A DNA stretch of 6,698 nt from Deltaproteobacteria bacterium (GTDB taxonomy: Bacteria; Desulfobacterota; Binatia; DP-6): contig VBLA01000213.1 of assembly GCA_005879245.1 (NCBI GenBank), positions 1-6,698 of the forward strand, given 5' to 3'. Under the pieces are notes generated by a model that saw only the letters and a program-made list of their open reading frames with translations, made no database searches and was not told the origin of the DNA. Positions 1 through 6,189 of this stretch are shown piece after piece; position 1 is the stretch's first letter, and each line of letters opens with the position of its first letter. A program made the translations under genes and the position numbers.

Positions 1-122
1 CCGAAGCCCGCGCGCACGCCCCGCGTGAGGGCGAGCGACACGACGAGGAGCACGGCCGGACCCGGCGTGAAGCAGAGCACGGCCTCGGTCGCGCAGAAGA
101 GGAGCCAGGCCTGGAGCGTCAC
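1..122 (-). CDS. LysE/RhtB-family amino-acid exporter, N-terminal fragment (runs off left edge)
   Basis: Only the first 40 codons are in the window. They read from a GTG start and form a hydrophobic first membrane span, LQAWLLFCATEAVLCF, followed by TPGPAVLLVVSLALTRGVRAG. The F-TPGP-A-x(n)-G-x(2)-AG pattern is the conserved N-terminal signature of LysE/RhtB translocators, inner-membrane proteins of about 200-210 residues that export amino acids or their analogues. The GTG start (122-120) shares bases with the TGA stop of the nitroreductase gene (121-119), giving a GTGA overlap. A weak GGCGGA Shine-Dalgarno lies in the end of the upstream gene, five bases before the start. The overlap implies co-transcription and translational coupling with the nitroreductase. 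The substrate cannot be told from the fragment. The family call is firm for such a short piece because the TPGP motif sits at the expected place. Confidence 0.85.
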   Translation of the reverse strand, partial: MTLQAWLLFCATEAVLCFTPGPAVLLVVSLALTRGVRAGF

Positions 123-772
123 CGCCGTCCGCCCCAGCGATCCCAGTGCGTGCGCTCGCCTGCGGGGAGCCGCTTGGCCGGCTTGAAGTCGGTGCCCGTG
201 AAGTGCGCGACCGGCAGGAGCGCCACCTGCGTGACCGTCTCCGGAATTCCCAGGACCTCGGCCGCCTCGCTCTCGTAGAAGAGATGATCCGTGGTCCACG
301 CCGAGCCGATACCGCGGGCACGGAGCGCCAGCATGAGCGACCAGACGGCGGGGAGGATCGAGCCGTAGAGCGATGCCTGCACCGCGACGCCGGCGGTCTC
401 GAAGCGCCCTTCGATGCACGGTACCACCAGCACGGGCACCTCGTGCAGGTGCTCCATCAGGTGCGCCGCCGACCCGTGCATGCGGGGAAACTGTCGCGCG
501 CGCAGATCCCCCGCAGAGTACGGCCCGTCGCTACCGTACAGCTCACCGAGCAGCTCGAATCCCTTCCGGTAGAGGGCGGCGAGTCTGCGTCGCCGTTCCG
601 GATCCCTCACGATCACGAAGTGCCAGCCCTGCGCGTTCGAGCCGGTCGGCGCCTGGAACGCGATCTCGATGCACCGCTCGAGGAGCTCCGGAGCCACTGC
701 GCGGGTCAGATCGAGACGCCGCCTGACCGAGCGCGTGGTCGTGAGAAGACGATCAACCGTCGCAAGGTCCAT
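119..772 (-). CDS. Nitroreductase-family FMN-dependent oxidoreductase
   Basis: A complete protein of 217 residues, the usual size for the nitroreductase superfamily. These are homodimeric cytosolic flavoproteins that use NAD(P)H and FMN to reduce nitro groups, quinones or enones. Residues 14-19 (RSVRRR) match the FMN-phosphate-binding RS-x-R region near the N-terminus. Residues 41-52 (APTGSNAQGWHF) match the conserved P-x(2)-x-N-x-Q-x-W-x-F block, with glycine where many members have proline (QGW instead of QPW). GIGSAW at 154-159 matches the second FMN-contact region. The C-terminus has the usual glycine- and proline-rich LPVAHFTGTDFKPAKRLP stretch. I chose the ATG at 772 because the conserved fold begins just after it; a TTG at 808 would add 12 residues. 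Neither start has a strong ribosome binding site. The gene overlaps the LysE-type exporter by four bases and may overlap a small upstream ORF. The substrate is unknown. Confidence 0.9.
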   Translation of the reverse strand: MDLATVDRLLTTTRSVRRRLDLTRAVAPELLERCIEIAFQAPTGSNAQGWHFVIVRDPERRRRLAALYRKGFELLGELYGSDGPYSAGDLRARQFPRMHGSAAHLMEHLHEVPVLVVPCIEGRFETAGVAVQASLYGSILPAVWSLMLALRARGIGSAWTTDHLFYESEAAEVLGIPETVTQVALLPVAHFTGTDFKPAKRLPAGERTHWDRWGGRR

Positions 773-1029
773 GCGCCGCGAGTACCACGGCGTGTCCGCG
801 CGCGACAAGCCGTGCTGCCACCGTCGGCCTCCACGTTCGTCTTCCCCTCCCCTGCTCTAGCGCCGGAGGTAGCGCGGCGGGCGAGCCCCAGCGTCACCAT
901 GAGGACCACGGCGACGAGCAGTCCCGCGAGGGACGAGGAGATCCCTTCGCCGATCCGGGAGACGACGTAGAGGTAGCGCATGGCCTCGTCCGCCATCGCG
1001 TGCAGCAGAACCAGGGAGGCGCTGGGCAT
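706..1029 (-). CDS. Possible small single-span membrane protein, hypothetical
   Basis: I do not recognise this protein. The frame gives 107 residues from an ATG with a GGAG Shine-Dalgarno (1037-1040) seven bases upstream. Support comes from codon bias: the first 56 or so codons end in G or C almost without exception, whereas the same frame upstream of the ATG has many T- and A-ending codons. The coded protein has one clear membrane segment at about residues 35-51 (LAGLLVAVVLMVTLGLA), followed by positively charged residues (ARRA), so the C-terminal side probably stays in the cytoplasm. After residue 56 the bias fades and the sequence becomes arginine-rich, low-quality coding. The last 67 bases lie inside the nitroreductase gene in another frame. 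The real protein may therefore be only about 55-60 residues, its proper stop lost to a frameshift. It sits between the SIMPL gene and the nitroreductase gene, on the same strand as both. Confidence 0.4.
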   Translation of the reverse strand: MPSASLVLLHAMADEAMRYLYVVSRIGEGISSSLAGLLVAVVLMVTLGLARRATSGARAGEGKTNVEADGGSTACRARTRRGTRGAWTLRRLIVFSRPRARSGGVSI

Positions 1030-1155
1030 CGCGGAGCTCCGGAGCAACGCAGGTGCCAGCCACCCGGCCAACGAAACAGGGCGAGCGGACGAAAGACCCG
1101 AAACGCCGCTTAACAGGAACGTCACGCCCGGCGAGAAGCGGAAACCCTCCGAGCG

Positions 1156-1881
1156 TCACTCGATCTCGTAGACCACCTGCAGCGTCGCCGACACCGTCGC
1201 CTCCCCCGGCTCGATCGGGGTCGACGGGGTGCGGGCCTCGGCGGCCATCGCCTCGAACCGGCGCGGCATGACGATCGCCTGCGGCTGCACGCTCGCCGAG
1301 AGGACGCGCTTCAGCTTCACCCCGAGCCCGCGGGCGGCGCTCTCCGCCTGCGCGCGCGCGCTCGCGCCCGCCTTCTCGAGCGCGGCACCCAGCTGCTCGC
1401 TGCGTTGCGAGAGGGAGAAGCGGAGCGAGCCGACGCGGTTCGCTCCGGCGCCGGTTGCCGTGTCGATGAGCGCGCCCGCCTTGTCGACCTGGCGGCTCTC
1501 CACCAGGACCTCGCTGTGGGCGACGTAGCCGGTGATGCGCGGCTCGCGCGACTCGCCCGGGCGGGCGGTCTCGTAGCGCGGCTCGAGCGTGTAGCGGCTC
1601 GTCGTGATCGTGTCCTCCGCGGCGATCTGCGTCTTCAACGCCTGCGCGACCGCGGTGCTCCGCTTGGCGTTCTCGGTCACCGCCTCCGCGGCGCGCGATG
1701 CGGTCGTCTCGACGGCGAAGGACACGAGGACGCGATCGGGTACCGCCTTCACCTCCCCTTCCCCGGTGACCGAGATCGTCCGCTTCGCCTGAGCGGGGCT
1801 CTCGTCGGCATGGAGGACGCCGAGCGGAACGAGCAGCACGAAGAGGATAGCCAGGGGCCAGCCAGGGCGTGTCGCGCACAT
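1156..1881 (-). CDS. SIMPL domain-containing (DUF541, YggE-like) exported protein
   Basis: A complete protein of 241 residues. Residues 1-25 are a signal peptide: a short basic start (MCATRPGW), a hydrophobic core (PLAILFVLLVPLGVL) and a likely cleavage after HA, before DES. The mature part starts with RTISVTGEGEVKAVPDRVLVSF (about residues 34-55), the hallmark opening of SIMPL proteins (I-x-V-x-G-x-G-x-x-x-x-x-PD-x-A/V). Later come the usual TSRYTLEPRYE block (94-104), an ITGYVAHSEVLVE block (116-128), and a C-terminal strand ending in ATLQVVYEIE. Relatives such as E. coli YggE are periplasmic or envelope proteins of about 240 residues. They have been linked to oxidative stress, but their molecular function is unclear. 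The ATG at 1881 was chosen because a perfect AGGAGG lies six bases upstream; the frame could extend to a TTG at 1917, but that would place 12 charged residues before the signal peptide. It lies 43 bases after the MFS gene and is probably its operon partner. Confidence 0.93.
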   Translation of the reverse strand: MCATRPGWPLAILFVLLVPLGVLHADESPAQAKRTISVTGEGEVKAVPDRVLVSFAVETTASRAAEAVTENAKRSTAVAQALKTQIAAEDTITTSRYTLEPRYETARPGESREPRITGYVAHSEVLVESRQVDKAGALIDTATGAGANRVGSLRFSLSQRSEQLGAALEKAGASARAQAESAARGLGVKLKRVLSASVQPQAIVMPRRFEAMAAEARTPSTPIEPGEATVSATLQVVYEIE

Positions 1882-1887
1882 GGCTGG

Positions 1888-1893
1888 CCTCCT
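1888..1893 (-). promoter_or_regulatory. Shine-Dalgarno of the SIMPL gene
   Basis: The minus strand reads AGGAGG, then six bases, then the ATG at 1881. This is a full match to the anti-Shine-Dalgarno consensus at the best spacing. It decides the start of the SIMPL gene against the upstream TTG at 1917. Confidence 0.85.
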
Positions 1894-1924
1894 ATGCTGC
1901 CGCCGTCCTCGTCGCAATTGCTCG

Positions 1925-3127
1925 TCACTCCAGGCGGACCCGGTCGGTCCGGTAGTTCCGCAGCGCGGGCAGCCTGGTGGCGACGATCGCCACCACCACG
2001 AGGCAGGCGATCCCGCCGGTCACCACCGAGAAGGTCGCGTCGGTGAGGGCGGCCACGAATCCCGACTCGGCCGCACCGACCTGGTTCGAGGCGGAGATGA
2101 AGAGCATGTTCACCCCGCTCACGCGCCCCCGGAGAGCATCCGGCGTCGAGAGCTGGATCGTCGTGCTGCGGAGCACGACGCTCACCTGGTCGGCCATGCC
2201 GACCGCCGCGTAGGCGAGGACGGAGAGCGGAAACCAGCGGGAGAGACCGAACACGATGGTCGCCAGGCCGTAGATCGCGACCGTCCCGAGGAGGGCGCGT
2301 CCCGCGCGGGTGATGGGCGGCAGGGCCGTCAAGAGGAGCGACATGACGAGCGCCCCCGCCTCGAAGGACGACGAGAGGATCCCATAGCCCTTCGGGCCCA
2401 CGTGGAGGATCTCGGTCGCGTAGATGGGCAGGAGCGCGCCGGCGCCGCCGAAGACGACGGCCAGCAGATCGAGAGTCATGCAGCCGAGGACCACCTCGTG
2501 CGCGCGCACGAAGGCGAGGCCCTCGCGCACCGCCCGGAGGCCAGGGACCCGGCGTGCGACGGGGGTGCCCGACGACCGGAGGAACGCGAGCGCGAGGAGC
2601 GAGGTCGCGACCAGCGCGGCGTCGACCGCGTAGACCGTGCCCACGTCCGCGGCGGCAATGACCCAGCCGCAGGCGGCCGGGCCGGTGGCGAAGGCGAGCG
2701 CCTGGTTGGTGGCCGCGATGGTGACCGCGCGCGGAAAGACGTCGCGCTCGACGAGGGTCGGCAAGAGCGCCATCCGGGACGGGCTCTCGAAGGCGCCGGC
2801 GACGGCGACGAGGAGGATGACCCCGTAGAGGAGCGGGAGCGTCACGGCGCCACTCCGCGTCGCGAGGAAGAGTGCCGCCGCGCTCACGAGCGGCACGACC
2901 TGCGCGCGCATCATGATCCGGCGCCGGTCGTAGCTGTCGGCCAGCGCCCCCCCCACGAGCGTGAGGGCCAGGGCCGGTACGAACTGGACCAGGCCGATCA
3001 GCCCCAGCAGGAAGGCCGAGCGCGACAGGGCATAGACGTGCCACGCGACGGCGGCCCGGAGCATCATCATCGCCGTCGCGCTGCCGAAGCGGCTCACGAG
3101 ATAGAGCCAGAAGCTCGCCGGGAACAT
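1925..3127 (-). CDS. MFS transporter (EntS-like / MFS_3-type permease)
   Basis: A complete 400-residue, very hydrophobic protein of the length expected for a 12-span major facilitator. The start (FWLYLVSRFGSATAMMMLRA, then AWHVYALSRSAFLLGLIGLVQFVPAL) is typical of the drug/siderophore-type exporters grouped with EntS. The MFS motif A in the loop between spans 2 and 3 is intact: GGALADSYDRRRIM at 59-72, with Asp64, Asp67 and Arg68-70. It would be an inner-membrane, proton-driven exporter of a small molecule; the substrate cannot be read from sequence. The ATG at 3127 is preceded by no Shine-Dalgarno, but a good promoter lies just upstream, so the transcript may be leaderless. The protein ends in a short basic tail (TDRVRLE), and the SIMPL gene follows after 43 bases. 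No truncation or frameshift is seen. Confidence 0.93.
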   Translation of the reverse strand: MFPASFWLYLVSRFGSATAMMMLRAAVAWHVYALSRSAFLLGLIGLVQFVPALALTLVGGALADSYDRRRIMMRAQVVPLVSAAALFLATRSGAVTLPLLYGVILLVAVAGAFESPSRMALLPTLVERDVFPRAVTIAATNQALAFATGPAACGWVIAAADVGTVYAVDAALVATSLLALAFLRSSGTPVARRVPGLRAVREGLAFVRAHEVVLGCMTLDLLAVVFGGAGALLPIYATEILHVGPKGYGILSSSFEAGALVMSLLLTALPPITRAGRALLGTVAIYGLATIVFGLSRWFPLSVLAYAAVGMADQVSVVLRSTTIQLSTPDALRGRVSGVNMLFISASNQVGAAESGFVAALTDATFSVVTGGIACLVVVAIVATRLPALRNYRTDRVRLE

Positions 3128-3138
3128 CGGGTCGCGGG

Positions 3139-3167
3139 ACTATAGGGAGCGCGGCGGGCGGCGGCAA
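3139..3167 (-). promoter_or_regulatory. Sigma70-like promoter of the MFS-SIMPL operon
   Basis: On the minus strand TTGCCG (3167-3162, -35-like, four of six matches) is separated by exactly 17 bases from TATAGT (3144-3139, -10-like, five of six matches). The -10 element ends 11 bases before the MFS ATG at 3127, so transcription would start about four to six bases before the start codon. The AT-rich TATAGT stands out in a surrounding stretch that is almost all G and C. This was found by eye and has not been tested. A shorter coding start for the MFS protein would give a normal leader, but the N-terminal residues look genuine. Confidence 0.5.
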
Positions 3168-3562
3168 AGCGTGCGTCCTTCCGCCCCGGCAATCTTGCAA
3201 CGCAGCCGCGGCGCTACGATTCCCTTCGCCGTCGGCTCCAACGTTGGTCAGGTATCAGATCGCTTCCGTCGGCGTTGACTGTTCCAGCGCCCGTGCCCCT
3301 CGAGCGCCGAGCTCCGCGGGCACCTCGATCTGCGGCGAAGTTCCGGGGGATGATAAGAGGAGATCCCTCAATTCGGCCTTTTGAGTTTCCGACGCGCCTG
3401 GCCAACATCCCGACCCGGTAAAGGGGCTTCGATGATGAGGTGCAAGAACGCCTCTTGATTTGGGCTACGCGGTCTGCGACGTAGCGATGCAGCGGCACAT
3501 CGACGCGGCTCTGCTCCTGCTTGCCACCCACCTCGCCGCGCGGCACACAGAGTCTTTGTTAG
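3168..3562. other. Gene-poor stretch with lower GC, no supported gene
   Basis: About 395 bases between the MFS promoter and the phosphatase-like domain. Sampled composition is about 62% G+C (37 of 60 bases at 3241-3300), lower than in the flanking genes. Open frames exist on both strands, but their predicted products are arginine- and serine-rich, lack any motif I recognise and show no third-position GC preference. No tRNA, long inverted repeat, insertion-sequence end or riboswitch-like fold was seen. It may hold decayed remains of the 5' part of the neighbouring phosphatase gene, or of another lost gene. Confidence 0.55.
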
Positions 3563-3658
3563 TGGGTTTATCTCAAGGGCCAGGGCGTTCATCACGTCGT
3601 CAAGCTGAATTTCGACTCGGAGGGATCGGACGGCGGTGCGACAGCGATCGGTCTCGAC

Positions 3659-3979
3659 GTGCACCTGCTCAGCATCCAGCCGGAGGGGGACAAGGATCTC
3701 TTCGACAACATCTCGAACACGTTCGTTCGACCCGAGGTGAGCAAGCTCGTCGAGGCAGAGAAGGTGATTGCGGCCGGTGGCGGAGTTCTCGTTCACTGCA
3801 CCCACGGGCAAGACAGGACCGGCTTGGTGATCGGCATCCACCGCGTCATGCACGAGCACATGAGCAAGGACAACGCCTACCACGAGATGGTCGAGAACCA
3901 CTTTCACCCGGAGCTGCACGGCCTGCACGAATTCTGGGAGAACTTCGACGGTACGTTGTCAGCGGTCACCCTCAAATAG
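3659..3979 (+). CDS. Dual-specificity/tyrosine phosphatase-like protein, N-terminally truncated (possible pseudogene)
   Basis: The frame from the GTG at 3659 gives 106 residues. VLVHCTHGQDRTG (43-55) is the cysteine-phosphatase P-loop, HC-x5-R-T/S, with Cys47 as nucleophile and Arg53 binding phosphate. Upstream Asp residues at 11, 13 and 16 could include the general acid. The usual helix after the loop (LVIGIHRVMHEHMS) and a following helix (AYHEMVENHFH) are present. Family members act on phosphotyrosine/phosphoserine proteins or on phosphoinositides; the substrate here is unknown. In the same frame, sequence resembling the first strands of the domain (WVYLKGQGVHHVVKLNF) continues upstream of the GTG to a TAG at 3560-3562, with no ATG, GTG or TTG between. 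The natural N-terminus is therefore missing, and the gene is probably 5'-truncated or frameshifted. It is the only plus-strand gene, no Shine-Dalgarno was seen, and its composition (about 58% G+C in a sample) differs from its neighbours, which hints at transfer. Confidence 0.7.
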   Translation: MHLLSIQPEGDKDLFDNISNTFVRPEVSKLVEAEKVIAAGGGVLVHCTHGQDRTGLVIGIHRVMHEHMSKDNAYHEMVENHFHPELHGLHEFWENFDGTLSAVTLK

Positions 3980-3984
3980 ACACT

Positions 3985-4004
3985 GGAAGACGCTGACGGC
4001 TTCC
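3985..4004. terminator. Weak hairpin between convergent genes, possible terminator
   Basis: GGAAGACG, loop CTGA, CGGCTTCC forms an eight-base-pair stem with one mismatch. It sits six bases after the phosphatase-like stop and 20 bases beyond the DoxX stop, in the only convergent gap of the window, so it could serve both strands. No T-run follows on either side, so an intrinsic terminator is only a possibility. Confidence 0.3.
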
Positions 4005-4023
4005 TGACGATTGATCGCGTGGC

Positions 4024-4407
4024 TCAGGTCCCGCCGCCGTCCACGCTCCACCGCCCCGGGCCGCGCGCGGCGATGAAGAGAAAGACGAAGCAGTAGAGCA
4101 CCGCCAGCTCTCCCTGGTTGAGGATCGGCAAGAGAGCGCGAGTCCCGTGGGCCAGCCAGTAGGCGAACGCCATGAGGCCGCTCGCGAGGAATGCCGCCGG
4201 GCGCGTGAGGAGCCCGATCATCACCAGGAATCCACACACGAGCTCGATCGGTCCGGCCACCCAGAGGATGAACGCCGGCGCGCCGGCCGGCGGAGCCTCG
4301 GGAAACCCGAATATCTTCTCCGTCCCGTGCCAGAGGAAGAGGAATCCCGTGACGATGCGGAGGAGGGCATAGATGTCGGGTTCGTGACGGCGCAGGATGT
4401 CGTTCAT
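4024..4407 (-). CDS. DoxX family membrane protein
   Basis: A 127-residue protein with four likely membrane spans at about 12-27, 45-65, 70-87 and 99-114. It has DoxX-family landmarks: LRIVTGFLFLWHGTEKIFGF in and after the first span (family pattern HG-x-Q/E-K-x-x-G), IELVCGFLVMIGLLTRPAAF in spans two to three, NQGELAVLYCFVFLF in span four, and the terminal GPGRWSVD. The family is named after a subunit of archaeal thiosulfate:quinone oxidoreductase, but most bacterial members are small inner-membrane proteins of unknown or redox-stress-related role. I prefer the ATG at 4407: it has AGAAGG five bases upstream, and DIYALLRIV then falls at the usual distance from the N-terminus. An ATG at 4437 would add ten residues without a Shine-Dalgarno. 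It follows the radical SAM gene by 54 bases (24 from the alternative start) and is probably in its operon. Confidence 0.9.
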   Translation of the reverse strand: MNDILRRHEPDIYALLRIVTGFLFLWHGTEKIFGFPEAPPAGAPAFILWVAGPIELVCGFLVMIGLLTRPAAFLASGLMAFAYWLAHGTRALLPILNQGELAVLYCFVFLFIAARGPGRWSVDGGGT

Positions 4408-4412
4408 CGGGC

Positions 4413-4418
4413 CCTTCT
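4413..4418 (-). promoter_or_regulatory. Probable Shine-Dalgarno choosing the DoxX start
   Basis: The minus strand reads AGAAGG five bases before the ATG at 4407. It is one base off the AGGAGG consensus. Nothing comparable precedes the ATG at 4437, so it favours the shorter DoxX protein. Confidence 0.4.
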
Positions 4419-4461
4419 GCGCGACGGCAGTGGCCATTGCAACGGCCGCCGGGTGGGCGAG

Positions 4462-6189
4462 CTACGCGGGCTCGAGGCGGTCGCCGACGAACTCGCGGAG
4501 CGCCGCCGTCGTGACGCGGCGCTGGGCGCGTGTCTTGCCGGGGGCGATATGCTCCTCGCCCGAGGCCTCGTACGCCACCGGCAGCACCTGCGCGGCGGTG
4601 AACGCCTCGAGTACCGACTCCACGTCGAAGTCCGCGTCCGAGAGGCCCGCGTACTTCATGACGGTGTTGCTCCAGTTGAAGAGCCAGAACTTGAAGTAGA
4701 ACCAGAGCGGGCGTTGCGAGGAAGTGCGCGCGCACGTCGTCGCGAGCGCGCGGGCGAGCCACCACACGCGCGTCGGCGCGCGGAGCAGGCGAAAGACGCG
4801 GAGGGCGATGAGGCGCACGGCGCGCGCGTTCCCGAGCGTCATCGCGGAGAGCCGCCGGAGATCGGCCCAGCCCGCCGTCCGCGGCGGCCGGTAGTGCGCC
4901 GAGTCGAGGCAGGCATAGAAGCGGGTCAGGCGCTCGTACTGGTAGCGGCCGTCGTTGTAGCGCCGCACGAAGGTCTGGAAGTCCGCACGGATGCGCGCGG
5001 CGGGCTTCAGGTACCGGATGTTCGTCCGGTACTTGAAGCCGCCGAGCCCGAAGCGGACGTCACGGAGGCGCTCGGCGAGCGCCATGCGCGTGTACAGCGG
5101 AGTTCCCGGGAGCGCCGTGAGCAGGGAGGGATCGCCCGAGATGAGGCCGCTCTCGAGGATCCCGCGGAGCATCACCTCGGCGATGTCGTCCGGATCCGTG
5201 TCGAAGCCGAAGATCAGGCCGGCCACGACGATCACGCCGTGAGATTGGATCGTCCGCAGTGCCGCCGCCAGCTTCAGCGCCGTGTTCTGCACCTTCGCCG
5301 TCTCGAGCAGCGAGGAGCGGTTGAAGCTCTCGACGCCGATGAAGAACATGTCGAACCCGGCTCGCCGGAGCTTCGCGAGGAGATCGGAGTGGCGCGCGAC
5401 GTTGATCGTGAGCCACGTGTAGAGGCTCAGCGCCTTGCCCGTGACGTCCTGCCACGCGAGGATGCGATCGCAGACCTCCTCGGCCCAGCGCAGATCGCCG
5501 ACGAAGTTGTCGCACGCGAGGAGCACCTGGCGGACGCCGAGGTCGTGGAGCGTGTCGAGCTCGGCGACGACGAGTGCGGGGTCCTTCACGTGCGCCCGGT
5601 TGTTGTCGGGCAGGATGCGGATGTCGCAGAACTCGCAGAGGAACGGGCAGCCGCGCGATATCTCGAGGACGGCGCCGTAGTAGCGACGGATCGTCCGCGC
5701 GAGCAGGGGGCGTTGCATGGGCAGCGCGCGGCCGAGCGCGAAGCGCGTCGAGACCTCGAGGAGCCACGGCAGCGGTCGCCCGTCGCGGAGGTCGGTGACG
5801 AGACGCGCGACGATCTCCTCGCCGTCGCCCACGACGACGTGGTGGAACATGCCGAGCGCGTCGATCCTGCCCGCCGTCTTGAAGGACCAGCAGATCGGCC
5901 CCCCGATCACGCAGCGCGCCTCGGGGAAGATGGCCGCGAGTGCGGCGCGCGCCGCGACGATGGCCTCGTAGTCCTGGTTGATCCCGGTGAAGAGAAAGAG
6001 GTCCGCCGCGCGGGCCGCCGCGATGGACTCGATCCGGAGGTCGAGGAGCTCCATCTCCAGGTCGGGAAGCGCCGCCAGATGGGCGGCGAGCGTGTACGCC
6101 CAGACCGGCATGAACTGGATGCCGAACATCTGAGTGTCGGCGAAGGACCGATCCTCGGTGTGGACGAAGACGATCCGGAACGGCGCCAT
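4462..6189 (-). CDS. B12-binding-type radical SAM protein (DUF4070-like C-terminal region)
   Basis: A 575-residue protein. Residues 1-140 look like a Rossmann-type cobalamin-binding domain (RIVFVHTED at the start, ADLFLFTGINQDY at 62-74, CVIGGPICWSF at 93-103, VVVGDGEEIV at 118-127), although the classic DxHxxG cobalamin motif is not visible. Residues 175-340 form the radical SAM core. The cluster motif is C181-x3-C185-x2-C188 (RGCPFLCEFC), which holds a 4Fe-4S cluster that cleaves S-adenosylmethionine. FFIGVESFN (282-290) and VVAGLIFGFDTDPDD (321-335) are core strands, and LLTALPGTPLY (356-366) with TNIRYLKP resembles the DUF4070 extension of B12-dependent radical SAM enzymes. The C-terminus has an unusually aromatic stretch (LWFYFKFWLFNW, 495-506) that may contact membrane or a lipid-like substrate. 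Such enzymes commonly methylate unactivated carbons or build lipids and natural products; the substrate is not known here. The ATG at 6189 begins the conserved region but has no Shine-Dalgarno. DoxX follows; a TPR gene precedes and overlaps in frame space. Confidence 0.92.
   Translation of the reverse strand: MAPFRIVFVHTEDRSFADTQMFGIQFMPVWAYTLAAHLAALPDLEMELLDLRIESIAAARAADLFLFTGINQDYEAIVAARAALAAIFPEARCVIGGPICWSFKTAGRIDALGMFHHVVVGDGEEIVARLVTDLRDGRPLPWLLEVSTRFALGRALPMQRPLLARTIRRYYGAVLEISRGCPFLCEFCDIRILPDNNRAHVKDPALVVAELDTLHDLGVRQVLLACDNFVGDLRWAEEVCDRILAWQDVTGKALSLYTWLTINVARHSDLLAKLRRAGFDMFFIGVESFNRSSLLETAKVQNTALKLAAALRTIQSHGVIVVAGLIFGFDTDPDDIAEVMLRGILESGLISGDPSLLTALPGTPLYTRMALAERLRDVRFGLGGFKYRTNIRYLKPAARIRADFQTFVRRYNDGRYQYERLTRFYACLDSAHYRPPRTAGWADLRRLSAMTLGNARAVRLIALRVFRLLRAPTRVWWLARALATTCARTSSQRPLWFYFKFWLFNWSNTVMKYAGLSDADFDVESVLEAFTAAQVLPVAYEASGEEHIAPGKTRAQRRVTTAALREFVGDRLEPA

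Noticed and set aside
1032..1041. Perfect 10-base palindrome CGGAGCTCCG covering the Shine-Dalgarno of the small ORF
   Set aside because: It has no loop to fold as a hairpin, and short GC palindromes are expected by chance in DNA of this composition; no operator function can be supported.
1317..1376. GC-repeat-like run of alternating CGCG in the SIMPL region
   Set aside because: It lies inside an intact coding frame (alanine- and arginine-rich helix) and is explained by codon bias, not by a repeat element.
1880..3145. A 421-residue plus-strand open frame
   Set aside because: It is antisense to the MFS gene, extremely rich in Arg, Glu, Asp, Gly and His, with no domain; the minus strand codes a clear transporter.
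3368..3928. A 186-residue minus-strand open frame opposite the phosphatase-like gene
   Set aside because: Most of it is the antisense of the phosphatase domain, with valine- and histidine-rich shadow composition and no motif; its short tail near 3370-3470 matches nothing I recognise.
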